A stretch of 64,000 nt of DNA from Pseudomonas gingeri (GCF_013385635.1 NZ_JACAPR010000008.1:124001-188000), one strand, 5' to 3'. Numbered from the stretch's first letter, positions 1 through 9,355 are shown. Notes: generated by a model from the letters alone, not told the origin. Program-made: numbers and translations.

Positions 1-340
1 CCTGGTGGTTGCCGCCTGCCTGCTGCCCTGGGCGGCACCCGGTCTGGGTGCAGTGCACGCGCTGGACTGGTTGTGGATCGGCCTGCTGGGGATCTTCTGC
101 ACCGGCGTCGCCCACAGCCTGTTCGTCGCCAGCCTGGCGGTGATCAAGGCCCGCACCGCCGCCGTGGTCTTCGCCATGGAGCCGGTATACGGCATCAGTG
201 CCGCCTGGTTACTGTTCGGCGAGAACCCGAGCCTGCGCATGCTGCTGGGCGGCGCGCTGATCATTGTCGCCATCGTGTTGTCGAGCGTGCTGGGCCCGGC
301 AGCCGCTCCGAAAACAGCGGAAATCGCCTCGACCCATTGA
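1..340 (+). CDS. EamA/DMT-family transporter, C-terminal part (5' end outside window)
   Basis: The frame is open from the left edge to a TGA at 338-340, so the true start lies upstream. About 112 residues remain. They hold three to four hydrophobic helices, including LLGIFCTGVAHSLFVASL and a last helix ending in VLSSVLG, followed by a short polar tail. The segment AAVVFAMEPVYGISAAWLLFGE is the usual last-repeat signature of EamA (10-TM drug/metabolite) transporters, where a conserved Glu/Pro pair precedes the final two helices. The inner-membrane exporter class is clear; the substrate cannot be inferred. Confidence 0.8.
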   Translation, partial: LVVAACLLPWAAPGLGAVHALDWLWIGLLGIFCTGVAHSLFVASLAVIKARTAAVVFAMEPVYGISAAWLLFGENPSLRMLLGGALIIVAIVLSSVLGPAAAPKTAEIASTH

Positions 341-486
341 TTTTCGGGGACTGTCCTATACTTCGAGCATCCGCAACAGCCAGCCGTCGTTATCCGGATA
401 CAAGGGCTGCTCGGCAACAGCGGCAGTATTCCAGGCAGTAGCTCGATGCCAGTTGCCCTCCTACTCAAACTGTGGAGGGTTTATCC

Positions 487-780
487 ATGGATTTCATCAG
501 TCTCCTGATTCAACTGGTCAGCGGCGCGGTGGGCGGTAATGTCGCGGGCGCCGCCAGCGACAAGTACAGCCTGGGCCCCTGGTTCAATTCACTGGCCGGT
601 GGTATCGGCGGGGTCCTGCTGACGCAGATACTCTCGGTCATCACCAACGGCAGCCTGGGGGGCAATGTCGGCGACATGGACCTGACCGCCATTGTCAGCA
701 GCATCGCCGGTGGTGGTGTCGGCGGTGCGGTCCTGAGCCTGATCGCCGGGTTTATCAAGGCCAAGCTGAGTGCCCAGTAG
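487..780 (+). CDS. Small glycine-rich membrane protein, function unknown
   Basis: The product is 97 residues. ATG at 487 is preceded by GGAGGG at 474-479, 7 bases away, so I prefer it to an in-frame GTG at 472. Two or three short hydrophobic stretches are full of Gly-x-x-x-Gly steps (SGAVGGNVAGAAS, AGGIGGVLL, AGGGVGGAVLSLIAG), typical of closely packed glycine-zipper helices. It has no cysteines and no cleavable signal. Similar short Gly-rich proteins occur in Pseudomonas and rhizobia without known function. The gene stands alone and ends in a perfect hairpin shared with the convergent neighbour. Confidence 0.75.
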   Translation: MDFISLLIQLVSGAVGGNVAGAASDKYSLGPWFNSLAGGIGGVLLTQILSVITNGSLGGNVGDMDLTAIVSSIAGGGVGGAVLSLIAGFIKAKLSAQ

Positions 781-806
781 ACCGGCGCCGGGGGTCCCTG
801 CGTGAT

Positions 807-840
807 GACGTCATTGCCGCCATTGCGCGGCAATGACGTC
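807..840. terminator. Perfect 14-bp hairpin between convergent genes
   Basis: GACGTCATTGCCGC (807-820) pairs without mismatch with 827-840 across a 6-base loop. It lies 27 bases after the Gly-rich protein gene and 9 bases before the end of the SelW-like gene, so it can serve both transcripts. Neither side has a U-tract, so it may work with Rho or as an RNA 3'-end stabiliser. Confidence 0.6.
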
Positions 841-848
841 GACACTGC

Positions 849-1133
849 TCAACGCGACTCGTTGTGGCCCAGGTCACGCTCGGGGTCGATCTGGTCGCGT
901 ACGCGCTGCTTGAGCACCTTGGCCTCGGGAAAACCGCCGTCGACCTTGCGCTCCCAGATCTGCACCGCGTCGCAGGTGATACGGAACACCCCGCCGGTCC
1001 CCGGTTCCAGGGACACCTTGCCGAGATCGTCGGCGAAGGTGCTCAACAACTCCTGGGCCAGCCAGGCAGCACGCAGCAGCCATTGGCACTGGGTGCAGTA
1101 GGTGATGACGATTTCCGGTTTACCTGCGGACAT
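849..1133 (-). CDS. SelT/SelW/SelH (Rdx) family thioredoxin-fold protein
   Basis: The product is 94 residues, the normal size for bacterial Rdx proteins. The family signature is at the N-terminus: IVITYCTQCQWLLRAAWLAQELL, with the CxxC pair at Cys13 and Cys16 and no selenocysteine codon. The second half, with GTGGVFRI and the WERKVDGGFPEAKVLKQRVRD motif, is the standard SelW C-terminus. These proteins are thought to be thiol-disulfide oxidoreductases, but no bacterial substrate is established. It diverges from plpD with only 72 bases between start codons. Confidence 0.9.
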   Translation of the reverse strand: MSAGKPEIVITYCTQCQWLLRAAWLAQELLSTFADDLGKVSLEPGTGGVFRITCDAVQIWERKVDGGFPEAKVLKQRVRDQIDPERDLGHNESR

Positions 1134-1167
1134 GATTGGCTTGGGCTCCTGGCTGATCGGGCACCGC

Positions 1168-1173
1168 TATAAT
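1168..1173 (+). promoter_or_regulatory. Candidate -10 element for plpD
   Basis: A perfect TATAAT sits 33 bases before the preferred plpD start at 1206. Transcription would begin near 1180, leaving almost no leader for an ATG at 1185, which supports 1206. No clear -35 box is seen: TTGGGC at 1141 is 21 bases away. Confidence 0.4.
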
Positions 1174-1205
1174 AGCGCCCTTTCATGCTTGCCCAGAGAT
1201 CCGTG

Positions 1206-3395
1206 ATGCGCCGCCTGCTGTCTTGCCTGTTGCTCTGCCTGCTCCCCCTCCTGTCGCATGCCGCCGAACCTCCGCGGCCGAAGGTCGGCCTGGTGCTGTC
1301 CGGTGGCGCGGCCCGTGGCCTGGCGCATATCGGCGTGCTCAAGGCCCTCGAGGAACAGGGCATCCACATCGACGCCATCGCCGGTACCAGCATGGGCGCG
1401 GTGATCGGCGGCCTGTATGCCTCCGGCTACAAGATCGACGAGCTGGAAAAGCTGGCCCTGGATATCGACTGGAAACGCGCCCTGTCCGATGACCCGCCAC
1501 GCGAGGACATGCCCTTTCGCCGCAAACAGGATGACCGCGACTTCCTGGTGAAACAGAAACTCAGCTTCCGCGATGACGGCAGCCTCGGCCTGCCGCTGGG
1601 GGTGATCCAGGGCCAGAACCTGGCCCTGCTGCTCGAAAGCATGCTGGCCCACGCCAGCGACACCCGTGATTTCGACAAGCTGCCGATTCCGTTCCGTGCC
1701 GTCGCCACCGATATCGCCAGCGGTGAAAAAGTCGTCTTCCGCAAGGGTCACCTGCCCAAGGTGGTCCGTGCCAGCATGTCGATCCCGGCGGTATTCGCCC
1801 CGGTAGAGCTGGATGGCCGGCTGCTGGTGGATGGCGGCATGACCGATAACATCCCGGTGGATGTGGTGCGGGAAATGGGTGTCGATATCGCCATCGTGGT
1901 CGATATCGGCACTCCGCTGCGCTCGCGCAAACAATTGAACACAGTGGTCGACGTGCTGAACCAGTCGATCACCCTGATGACCCGGCGCAATTCGGAAGAA
2001 CAACTGGCGACCCTGCACCGCGACGATATCCTGGTCCAGCCGGCCCTGGCGAGTTACAGCGGCACCGACTTCGGCCGCGCCAGGGAGATCATCGAGGCCG
2101 GCTACCGGGCGGCGCGTATTCTCGACGCGCGCCTGGCCGCGCTGCGCCCGCAGCAAAAAACCGATCCCGAATTGAATGCTGCCCGCACACCGGAACAACG
2201 CACGCCGATCATCACCGCCATCAAGATCGAGAACGACTCGAAAGTCGGTGACTCGGTGATCCGCTACTACATCCGCCAGCCCCTCGGCGAACCGCTGGAC
2301 CTGGGCCGCCTGCAAACGGACATGGGCACGCTCTACGGCCTGGACTACTTCGAGCAGGTGCAATACCGGGTGGTGCACAAGGGCCAGGACCACACACTGG
2401 TGATCAGCGCACGAGGCAAACGCAGCGGCACCGACTACCTGCGCCTGGGGCTCAACCTCTCCGACGACCTGCGCGGCGACAGCGCCTTCAATATCGGCGC
2501 CAGTTATCGGGTCAACGGCATCAACCGCCTCGGCGGCGAATGGCTGACACGCTTCCAGATCGGCGACACACAGGATCTCTACAGCGAGTTCTACCAGCCG
2601 CTGGACGAGGGCTCGCGCTACTTTGTCGCGCCTTACATCAATGCCCAGTCACAGAACGTCGAGGCCACCCTCGACAGCGACCCGATCGCCGAGTACCGGC
2701 TGGAACGTTATGGTTTCGGCCTCAACCTGGGACGGCAGATCGCCAATAACGGGGAGATCCGTTTCGGCATCGGCGAAGCCTGGGGCAAGGCCGACGTCAA
2801 GATCGGCGATCGCGACCTGCCGCGGGTGAGCTTCAGCGAAGGCTTCTACCAGTTGAAGTATTCCTTCGACTCCCTCGACAACGTCTACTTCCCCCACACC
2901 GGCGAAGACATCGGCCTGACCCTGCGCCAGTTCGATCCCAGCCTCGGCTCCGACCAGCGCTACCGGCAGTGGGAGTTCAAACTGGACAAGGCCCTCAGCC
3001 AGGGACCGAACACCTGGATCCTCGGCGGTCGCTACGGGCGCACCCTGGACAAGGCCGAAGTGGTGACTTCGAGCTTTCTGCTCGGCGGTGCCCGGCAACT
3101 GTCGGGTTTCCGCCAGGATTCGGTCACCGGGCAGAACATCAGCCTGATGCGCGCCGTGTATTACCGACGCCTGACCCCACGCTCCTACCTGCCGCTGGAT
3201 TTCCCTTTGTACATGGGCGCTTCGCTGGAGCGTGGCCGGGCCTGGAACAACGACAACCAGTTCGACAGCGGCTACATCAACGCCGCCAGTGTCTTCCTCG
3301 GCTTCGACACACCGCTGGGCCCGCTGAACTTCAGCTACGGGGTCAATGACGACAATCAGCAGGCCCTCTACCTCAACCTCGGGCAGACCTTCTGA
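1206..3395 (+). CDS. plpD: PlpD-type patatin-like phospholipase, type Vd autotransporter
   Basis: The product is 729 residues, matching P. aeruginosa PlpD. ATG 1206 gives a clean signal peptide (MRRLLSCLLLCLLPLLSHA); an in-frame ATG at 1185 would add seven polar residues. The patatin domain covers about residues 26-230, with the oxyanion loop GGAARG at 33-38, nucleophile Ser62 in GTSMG and catalytic Asp209 in DGG. A POTRA-like segment follows near 340-410, then a beta-barrel of the Omp85/TpsB kind ending in the terminal Phe typical of outer-membrane proteins. The enzyme class is a lipase/phospholipase A1 that exports its own passenger to the cell surface. The order plpD, FimV-like gene, MarR, recQ resembles PA3339-PA3344 of PAO1. 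Confidence 0.93.
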   Translation: MRRLLSCLLLCLLPLLSHAAEPPRPKVGLVLSGGAARGLAHIGVLKALEEQGIHIDAIAGTSMGAVIGGLYASGYKIDELEKLALDIDWKRALSDDPPREDMPFRRKQDDRDFLVKQKLSFRDDGSLGLPLGVIQGQNLALLLESMLAHASDTRDFDKLPIPFRAVATDIASGEKVVFRKGHLPKVVRASMSIPAVFAPVELDGRLLVDGGMTDNIPVDVVREMGVDIAIVVDIGTPLRSRKQLNTVVDVLNQSITLMTRRNSEEQLATLHRDDILVQPALASYSGTDFGRAREIIEAGYRAARILDARLAALRPQQKTDPELNAARTPEQRTPIITAIKIENDSKVGDSVIRYYIRQPLGEPLDLGRLQTDMGTLYGLDYFEQVQYRVVHKGQDHTLVISARGKRSGTDYLRLGLNLSDDLRGDSAFNIGASYRVNGINRLGGEWLTRFQIGDTQDLYSEFYQPLDEGSRYFVAPYINAQSQNVEATLDSDPIAEYRLERYGFGLNLGRQIANNGEIRFGIGEAWGKADVKIGDRDLPRVSFSEGFYQLKYSFDSLDNVYFPHTGEDIGLTLRQFDPSLGSDQRYRQWEFKLDKALSQGPNTWILGGRYGRTLDKAEVVTSSFLLGGARQLSGFRQDSVTGQNISLMRAVYYRRLTPRSYLPLDFPLYMGASLERGRAWNNDNQFDSGYINAASVFLGFDTPLGPLNFSYGVNDDNQQALYLNLGQTF

Positions 3396-3405
3396 AGCCG
3401 AAGAC

Positions 3406-3438
3406 GACAACGCCGCACGGGTCAGGTGCGGCGTTGTC
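3406..3438. terminator. Perfect 13-bp hairpin between plpD and the convergent FimV-like gene
   Basis: GACAACGCCGCAC (3406-3418) pairs fully with 3426-3438 around a 7-base loop. It begins 10 bases after the plpD stop and lies 15 bases from the end of the convergent gene. There is no U-tract on either side, so it is a likely shared transcript end of the bidirectional kind. Confidence 0.65.
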
Positions 3439-3453
3439 GGTGAAACGCTGATA

Positions 3454-5661
3454 TCAGCGGATACTGGCGAGCAGCGTGCGAGCGGTCTGCTTCAAGGCCT
3501 CATCACCTTCTCGTAGCAACTCATGCAGCAGTTGGCTGGCATTGTCCAGGTCACCGATATTGATGCAGGTCTGTGCCTGTTCCAGCTTGCTCGCGGTGGC
3601 CTGTTCACGTTCCAGGCTGTCGAAATCCACTTCCAGCGGCTCGATATCCAGGGGCTGGTCATCGTCCATGAAGCTGTCGAGGAAATCGTCGTCCAGCGTA
3701 TCGCCCACCAGCGGCAGGGTCAGTTCGGTTTCGGCAACCCGCTCGGGCTCCGGCTCGGCAAAATCGCTGAGGAACTGCTCGTCAGGCATCTCGAGCACTT
3801 CGGGGAGTTCGTTGAGGTTGCTGGCGAATACCGGATCGGCAGCGGCCAGTACCGGCGACTCGGGGGCCGTCTTGCTCCGCTGCTGCGGCGCATTGTCGAA
3901 CGGACTGACCAGGTCCCAGTCGGCATCCATCGACAGGTCATCGAGATTGAGCTGGAATTCATCCTCCAGCGGCTTGGCCTCGGCCTTGGGCACCGTCTCC
4001 ATCCATTCGGCGGCGAGCACCGGCGCGGCTACCGCGGCGACGGCCGCTGCAACCGGCACCACCGGAGCGCTCGCGGGCGTGGGCGCTGGTGCAGGGGACG
4101 CAACGGGGGTCGGTGCCGATACAGGTGCCGAAGCGGCTTGCAGTTTCGGGTGTTTGGAACGCAGGTCGCGCAAGGTCGACTCGCTGAAGCCGGACGCCAG
4201 CAGACTCTGCTCTTCGACCCCATAGCCGGCACTGTCGCCCTGCTGGGCCAGCACATCCAGCAGGCGCAGGCGCAGGTCCGTGCGCTGGGGCTCCTTGAGC
4301 ATGGCTTCGCGCAGAATACCGGCGGCCTCGCTGAAACGGCCGTAGGCGATATAGATGCTCACGCCCTCAAGGGCGTCCGGAACTTCATTGGTCTCGCGCC
4401 GGGCTGCCGCCTGCGCTTCGACCACCGGCTCGATCCGCGCGGCGGCTGCGCTGGCGGCCACCGGCGCGACGGCGGGCACGACCCGACTGACCATCGGCGA
4501 ATCCTGAAGCACCGGCGCAACCGGCACCGGCTCGATTGCAACTTCGGCCAACTGCCGCCGCCGCCGCACGATCAGGGCCGCGGCCAGTAACAGGACCAGC
4601 AAGGCCAGTGCGGCCAGGAGCAGCAGGCTGAAGCCGCCGGACTCTTCGGCGACGACGGGAGCCGGCACTACCGGCGGGGACACCGGAGCCGGTACGGCGA
4701 CCGGCGCGGCAACCGCCCTGGTCTTGAGCTCCGCCAATTGGGCCTGCAATTCGCCCAGTTGCTTCTGGTCGCTGGCGATCTGCTCATCCTGGGTCTTCAG
4801 CCTGACCTGCAATTCATCGGCGTTTTTCTGCAACTGCTGGTTTTCCAGCGTCGCCACAGCCAACTGCTCGGCGGTTTGCGCAACTTCGGCCGCCGGGACC
4901 GCAGGAGCCGCCTGGGTCGCCGTCGTTGCAGGAGAACCCGGCACGACCGCCACATCCGGCAGCAACAGGCTCTGGCCTACCGTCAGCCGCTCGCTGCCGG
5001 GATTGAGGGCGCGGATACCCTGGGACAAATCATTGACGCTGGCCTGGCTGCCGGCCTCACGCAGGCGTCTGGCAATGATCCAGGCACTGTCGCCCTTGAC
5101 CACCGTATAACGCTTGCCCTGGGTAGCTGGTGGTGGCGCGACGTCCACCAGCGGCGCCTGCGGCTCCAGCGCGGCACTGCGCGCCGGCAGGTTATAGGCG
5201 CTGGAACCACCACTGCCCGGCGGATCGAGCAGCACCGTGTACTCGCGCAGCAAACGACCGTTGGGGCGGTTGACCTGCACCAGGAAATTCAGGAAAGGCT
5301 CGCTGACCGGCTTGTTCGACTGCACCTGGATCACACTGCGGTTACCCCGCAGGATCGGCGTGAAGCGCAGGTCATTGAGGAAAAATACCCGCTCGACGCC
5401 AGCGCGGGTGAACTCTTCGGGCGTCGCCAGGCTGACCGAGAGCTCGCCCTCGGCCAGGTCGCCCGGATCGACCAGGGCTATTTCCGCATTGAGCGGCTGA
5501 TTGAGCGCCGAATGCAGGGTGATATCCCCCAGCCCCATGGCCGAGGCCAGTGCCGAATGCAGCAGTGACACCGCTGCCACCGCCATCCAGCGCAAGCGGA
5601 TTCTGGTCACCGGGGACTTTTCAGTGGAGCACCGCAACACGGACTGCAAACTCTCGAGCAT
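3454..5661 (-). CDS. FimV/HubP-like LysM inner-membrane protein
   Basis: The product is 735 residues; AGGGAA stands 6 bases before the ATG. Order of parts: signal sequence (about 20-41); the FimV N-terminal domain starting MGLGDITLHSALNQPLNAEI; a LysM peptidoglycan-binding domain (about 183-236); a coiled coil (about 258-318); one transmembrane helix followed by RRRR (about 345-370); a TPR-like stretch; Ala/Pro-rich and acidic linkers; and the short C-terminal FimV helix pair (LEQAQTCINIGDLDNASQLLHELL). FimV/HubP proteins organise cell poles, twitching motility and polar protein placement. The canonical P. aeruginosa FimV is larger (about 920 residues) and sits elsewhere, so this is probably a second family member, as at PA3340. 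Partners are unknown. Confidence 0.85.
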   Translation of the reverse strand: MLESLQSVLRCSTEKSPVTRIRLRWMAVAAVSLLHSALASAMGLGDITLHSALNQPLNAEIALVDPGDLAEGELSVSLATPEEFTRAGVERVFFLNDLRFTPILRGNRSVIQVQSNKPVSEPFLNFLVQVNRPNGRLLREYTVLLDPPGSGGSSAYNLPARSAALEPQAPLVDVAPPPATQGKRYTVVKGDSAWIIARRLREAGSQASVNDLSQGIRALNPGSERLTVGQSLLLPDVAVVPGSPATTATQAAPAVPAAEVAQTAEQLAVATLENQQLQKNADELQVRLKTQDEQIASDQKQLGELQAQLAELKTRAVAAPVAVPAPVSPPVVPAPVVAEESGGFSLLLLAALALLVLLLAAALIVRRRRQLAEVAIEPVPVAPVLQDSPMVSRVVPAVAPVAASAAAARIEPVVEAQAAARRETNEVPDALEGVSIYIAYGRFSEAAGILREAMLKEPQRTDLRLRLLDVLAQQGDSAGYGVEEQSLLASGFSESTLRDLRSKHPKLQAASAPVSAPTPVASPAPAPTPASAPVVPVAAAVAAVAAPVLAAEWMETVPKAEAKPLEDEFQLNLDDLSMDADWDLVSPFDNAPQQRSKTAPESPVLAAADPVFASNLNELPEVLEMPDEQFLSDFAEPEPERVAETELTLPLVGDTLDDDFLDSFMDDDQPLDIEPLEVDFDSLEREQATASKLEQAQTCINIGDLDNASQLLHELLREGDEALKQTARTLLASIR

Positions 5662-5766
5662 GAGCTTCCCTTAAGAAGGCCGGAATACCAACACAATACA
5701 CAGAACCAGTAACTCTTATAGTCTGCCGGCCGGAGATTCTCCAAATCCGGCAGAACGGGAACTACG

Positions 5767-6201
5767 TCAGGACTTTTCCAGGTTGGCCAGGATCCGGCTG
5801 TGAACCCGCATGCAGATCCGCAACTCTTCGTCGTCGACGCCCACGAACAGCTCATGGCGCAAGGCGGTGGCAATGGTTTCGATCTGTTCGATCAAGGGGC
5901 GGGCCGAGGGACAGAGTACGATCTTCTTGGCCCGACGGTCTTCGAGTACGGCCTGGCGCTGTACCAGTCCCTGGGTTTCCAGGCTGTCGAGCAGACGCGC
6001 CAGGGTCGGCCCTTCGACGCCGACGCTCTGTGCCAGCTCACGCTGGGTTGGCGCCTCGGAAAAACGTGCCAGGTGCAGCAATACCAGCCAGCGCGCCTGT
6101 GACAGGCCCAGGCCGGCGAGGCGGCGATCCAGCTCGGCGCGCCAGCCTCGGGACATGTGCGCCAACTGCATGCCAAAACGGTGTTCATCGGTTAACGACA
6201 T
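5767..6201 (-). CDS. MarR-family transcriptional regulator (SlyA-like)
   Basis: The product is 144 residues. The winged helix-turn-helix is plain at about residues 30-100: LSQARWLVLLHLARF, PTQRELAQSVGVEGPTLARLLDSLETQGLVQRQ and the wing DRRAKKIVLCPSARPLIEQIE. C-terminal helices would dimerise. MarR proteins usually repress their own and adjacent genes and release DNA on binding small aromatic compounds. It lies between recQ and the FimV-like gene on the same strand, with 105 bases before the latter, so its target could be itself or that gene. A short palindrome lies 33 bases upstream of its start. Confidence 0.9.
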   Translation of the reverse strand: MSLTDEHRFGMQLAHMSRGWRAELDRRLAGLGLSQARWLVLLHLARFSEAPTQRELAQSVGVEGPTLARLLDSLETQGLVQRQAVLEDRRAKKIVLCPSARPLIEQIETIATALRHELFVGVDDEELRICMRVHSRILANLEKS

Positions 6202-6234
6202 AAAAGACTCATGGTTAGACTGAAAATAGACAAA

Positions 6235-6247
6235 ACTAATTATTAGT
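6235..6247 (-). promoter_or_regulatory. Candidate autoregulatory operator of the MarR gene
   Basis: ACTAAT T ATTAGT is a perfect 6-bp inverted repeat around one base in an AT-rich patch, ending 33 bases upstream of the MarR start codon. Position and symmetry suit a dimeric repressor site. This is inference only. Confidence 0.35.
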
Positions 6248-6353
6248 CAGCTAAGCATGGAGCCCGGCTGGAGGCAAGGCCTGCGCTGTGTGCAAACATG
6301 ACTTGTCGCAATTAAAACAGCGATGGTGTCGGGAATATTCCATTTCCCTCTCC

Positions 6354-8483
6354 TTATAGTTCGAATTCGGATTGCAAGGCTGCCCGCACACAGTACAGGA
6401 CACCCTCGGGTACACGCCCGGCGAATTGCGCGGCGATCTCGGTCACGGCAGGCAATTCGCCTTCGCCGTCGAGGAACGCATCCTGCACCTCGCCGAGCAG
6501 ATCCTCGGGCAGGTCCAGGGCTTGCTCCAGCGACAGTTGCTGGCGGCTGATGGCTTCGGCCAGCAGGGTATAGACGTTCTTTTCCGAGCATTGCAACTGG
6601 CCGGCAATCTGCAGCGGCGTCATACCGGCACGGGCCAGGCTGATCAGTTCGTGGCGGATATCGGCCACCACCTTGGGGGCCTCGACCTCGCCTCCCAGCA
6701 CTTCGAGGAAGGCCTCGCCGTAACGCTCCAGCTTGCGCGCGCCGACGCCGCTGACCCGGGCCATCTCCGCCAGCGAGGTCGGCTGGCTGCGCAACATCTC
6801 CAACAGCGTGGAGTCGGGGAAGATGACATACGGCGGCACGCCATGCTCCTCGGCCAGCTTGCGCCGCAGGGCACGCAGGGCTTCCCACTGCTCGCGCTCC
6901 TCGCCGCGCACCAACTGGCTGGCCGGGCTGGCGGAGACGCTCTTGGCGCTGGTCTGCGGCTTGAGCTCGCGGCGCAATTCCAGGGTGACTTCACCGCGCA
7001 ACAACGGTCGACAGCTGTCGGTCAGGCGCAGGCCGCCGTAGCCTTCCAGGTCGATATCCGCCAACCCGCGGGCCACCAGTTGCCGGAACAGCGAGCGCCA
7101 CTCGCCCTCGCTGCGCGCCTTGCCCACGCCGAACACCGCCAGGTGCTGGTGGCCGAAACTGCGGACCTTGTCGTTCTCCTTGCCCAGCAGCACATCCACC
7201 AGGTGGCCGACGCCATAACGCTGCCCCGTGCGGTAGATCGCCGACAGTGCCTGGCGCGCCGGCTCGGTGGCGTCCCAGGTCTGCACGCCGTCGACGCAGT
7301 TGTCGCAATGCCCACAGGGTTGCGGCATGTCTTCGTCGAAATAGGCCAGCAGGGTCTGGCGCCGGCAACGGGTTTCTTCGCACAGCGCCAGCATGGCATC
7401 GAGCTTGTGATGCTCCAGGCGCTTGTGGCGCTCGTCGCCCTCGGAGTTCTGCAGCATCTGCTTGAGCATCACCACGTCCTGCAGGCCGTAGGCCATCCAG
7501 GCATCCGCCGGCAGGCCGTCGCGACCGGCACGACCGGTTTCCTGGTAGTAGGCTTCGAGGGACTTGGGCAGATCGAGGTGGGCGACAAAACGCACGTTGG
7601 ACTTGTCGATGCCCATGCCGAAGGCAATGGTCGCGACCATGATCAGGCCTTCCTCGTTGAGGAAGCGCTTCTGGTTGGCCGCCCGGGTTTCGTTGGGCAG
7701 GCCGGCGTGATACGGCAACGCCGGAAAGCCCTGCTCGCAAAGGAGCGCGGCCACTTCATCGACCTTCTTGCGCGACAGGCAGTAAACGATCCCCGCGTCG
7801 CTACGGCGCTGCGAGAGGAACGCCAGCAACTGCTTGCGCGGCTGCTCCTTGGGCACGATCCGGTAGAAGATATTCGGCCGGTCGAAACTGGAGAGAAAAC
7901 GTTCCGCGTCCTGCAGGTGCAAGCGGTTGACGATCTCTTCGCGGGTACGCTTGTCGGCGGTGGCGGTCAGGGCGATACGTGGCACATTCGGGAACATCTC
8001 GGCCAGTTGCCCGAGTTGCAGGTATTCCGGCCGGAAATCGTGGCCCCATTGCGATACACAGTGGGCTTCGTCGATGGCGAACAGGGCGATATCGAGGTTC
8101 TGCAGGAACGCCAGCATGCGCGGCTGCACCAGGCGCTCGGGAGCGAGATAAAGCATCTTCACCTCGCCACGACGGATCCGCGCGGCCAGGTCGCGTTGCT
8201 GTTCGGCACTCAGGGTGGAATTCAACGACGCGGCCGCCACACCGAGCTCTTCCAGTGTCGCGACCTGGTCGTCCATCAGCGCGATCAAGGGCGAGACCAC
8301 CACCGCGAGCCCGTCGCGCAACAATGCCGGAACCTGGAAACACAGCGACTTGCCGCCGCCAGTGGGCATCAGGACCAGGGCGTCGCCGCCGTTGGCCACG
8401 CGCTCAATAATGGCACCCTGGCGACCACGAAAGCTGTCGTAACCGAAGATGTCCTTGAGGACGCGTTGAGCCTGTTCGAGCAT
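6354..8483 (-). CDS. recQ: ATP-dependent DNA helicase RecQ
   Basis: The product is 709 residues from the ATG giving [20 protein letters not shown], the normal RecQ N-terminus (six extra codons are open upstream). Walker A is [10 protein letters not shown] near residue 40; the DEAH box with the aromatic-rich loop is [14 protein letters not shown]; motif VI is [10 protein letters not shown]. The RQC zinc-binding region has four cysteines ([15 protein letters not shown] then CGHCDNC). A HRDC domain is recognisable ([20 protein letters not shown]). After HRDC a further 100 or so residues contain a helix-turn-helix-like segment ([20 protein letters not shown]) absent from the 609-residue E. coli enzyme. 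It is a 3'-5' helicase in recombination repair and fork restart. Confidence 0.96.
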   Translation of the reverse strand: MLEQAQRVLKDIFGYDSFRGRQGAIIERVANGGDALVLMPTGGGKSLCFQVPALLRDGLAVVVSPLIALMDDQVATLEELGVAAASLNSTLSAEQQRDLAARIRRGEVKMLYLAPERLVQPRMLAFLQNLDIALFAIDEAHCVSQWGHDFRPEYLQLGQLAEMFPNVPRIALTATADKRTREEIVNRLHLQDAERFLSSFDRPNIFYRIVPKEQPRKQLLAFLSQRRSDAGIVYCLSRKKVDEVAALLCEQGFPALPYHAGLPNETRAANQKRFLNEEGLIMVATIAFGMGIDKSNVRFVAHLDLPKSLEAYYQETGRAGRDGLPADAWMAYGLQDVVMLKQMLQNSEGDERHKRLEHHKLDAMLALCEETRCRRQTLLAYFDEDMPQPCGHCDNCVDGVQTWDATEPARQALSAIYRTGQRYGVGHLVDVLLGKENDKVRSFGHQHLAVFGVGKARSEGEWRSLFRQLVARGLADIDLEGYGGLRLTDSCRPLLRGEVTLELRRELKPQTSAKSVSASPASQLVRGEEREQWEALRALRRKLAEEHGVPPYVIFPDSTLLEMLRSQPTSLAEMARVSGVGARKLERYGEAFLEVLGGEVEAPKVVADIRHELISLARAGMTPLQIAGQLQCSEKNVYTLLAEAISRQQLSLEQALDLPEDLLGEVQDAFLDGEGELPAVTEIAAQFAGRVPEGVLYCVRAALQSEFEL

Positions 8484-8767
8484 AACCACTCCAAAAATCA
8501 CCGAAACGCCCCTGCCTCAAGGCTGGTCGAAAACCCGTCATTTTCACGGAAAAAACCGTAAGCGGGGATTTCTCCAGCCATCGCCGCCATCGGCAGGGCA
8601 TCACAAAACGCGGCAGTATACCCGAGCACTCCACGGCAAAGGGCAATGCCGCTCGGTCAAACCGGAGACTTATTCATCGCTAAAACCGCGCAAATCTACG
8701 TGCTTGCTGGCCTGCACGCTCAAGAACGCCTAGAATTCAGCATCGTTTATTCCCAAGGTAGCCCTCC

Positions 8768-9355
8768 ATGTCCTTCGCTGAGCAACTCACCCGCCTGCAA
8801 GCCTTCCTCGACGCCGACGAGCTGCACGAAGAAGCGCTGGACTATGTGGCCGCCCATGGCTACCTGACCGCGCTGTCGATCTGTTCCGAGGTGGTGCCCG
8901 ATCGCGAATGGATCGATGCCCTGTTCGCCGAAGAGCCGCACTACAGCGATGCCGCCCAGCGTGAAGAAATCGAAGCCACGCTGCTTCAGCTCAAGGCCCA
9001 TATCGCCCGCCAGCTGGCTTCCGATGAAGAGTTCGAGCTGCCGTGCGACCTCGACCTGGGCGACGATCCGGACGATTCCGATCTGCGCGGCTGGTGCATC
9101 GGTTTCATGGAGGGCGTATTCCTGCGCGAAGCCGCCTGGTTCGAAACCGCCGAGGAAGAAGTCAGCGAAATGCTCCTGCCGATCATGGTCGGTTCGGGCC
9201 TGTTCGACGAACAACCGGAGTTCTCCGACATCGCCGCCGACGCCAACCTGATGGACGACATGATCGTACAGATTCCGGAAGCCCTGACCGCGCTGTACCT
9301 GCTGTGCAACGCGCCCGACGAGAAACCTGCACTCCTCAAGCCTCGCCACCACTGA
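8768..9355 (+). CDS. UPF0149 / YecA-family protein
   Basis: The product is 195 acidic residues starting MSFAEQLTRLQAFLDADELHEEALDYVAAHGYLTALSI. The motif HGYLTAL, the LRGWCIGFMEGV core and a late PEALTALYLLCN helix are typical of the YgfB/YecA fold. Some members carry a C-terminal SEC-C zinc motif; here the protein ends in LLKPRHH without cysteines, so no metal site is expected. No biochemical role is established. The gene starts 284 bases from the divergent recQ start and is followed after 10 bases by a YbaN-like gene. Confidence 0.85.
   Translation: MSFAEQLTRLQAFLDADELHEEALDYVAAHGYLTALSICSEVVPDREWIDALFAEEPHYSDAAQREEIEATLLQLKAHIARQLASDEEFELPCDLDLGDDPDDSDLRGWCIGFMEGVFLREAAWFETAEEEVSEMLLPIMVGSGLFDEQPEFSDIAADANLMDDMIVQIPEALTALYLLCNAPDEKPALLKPRHH

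Noticed and set aside
6372..8561. Over 700-codon open frame antisense to recQ
   Set aside because: RecQ motifs are complete on the minus strand; the plus translation is low-complexity Gln/His/Gly/Leu, typical of shadow frames in GC-rich coding DNA.
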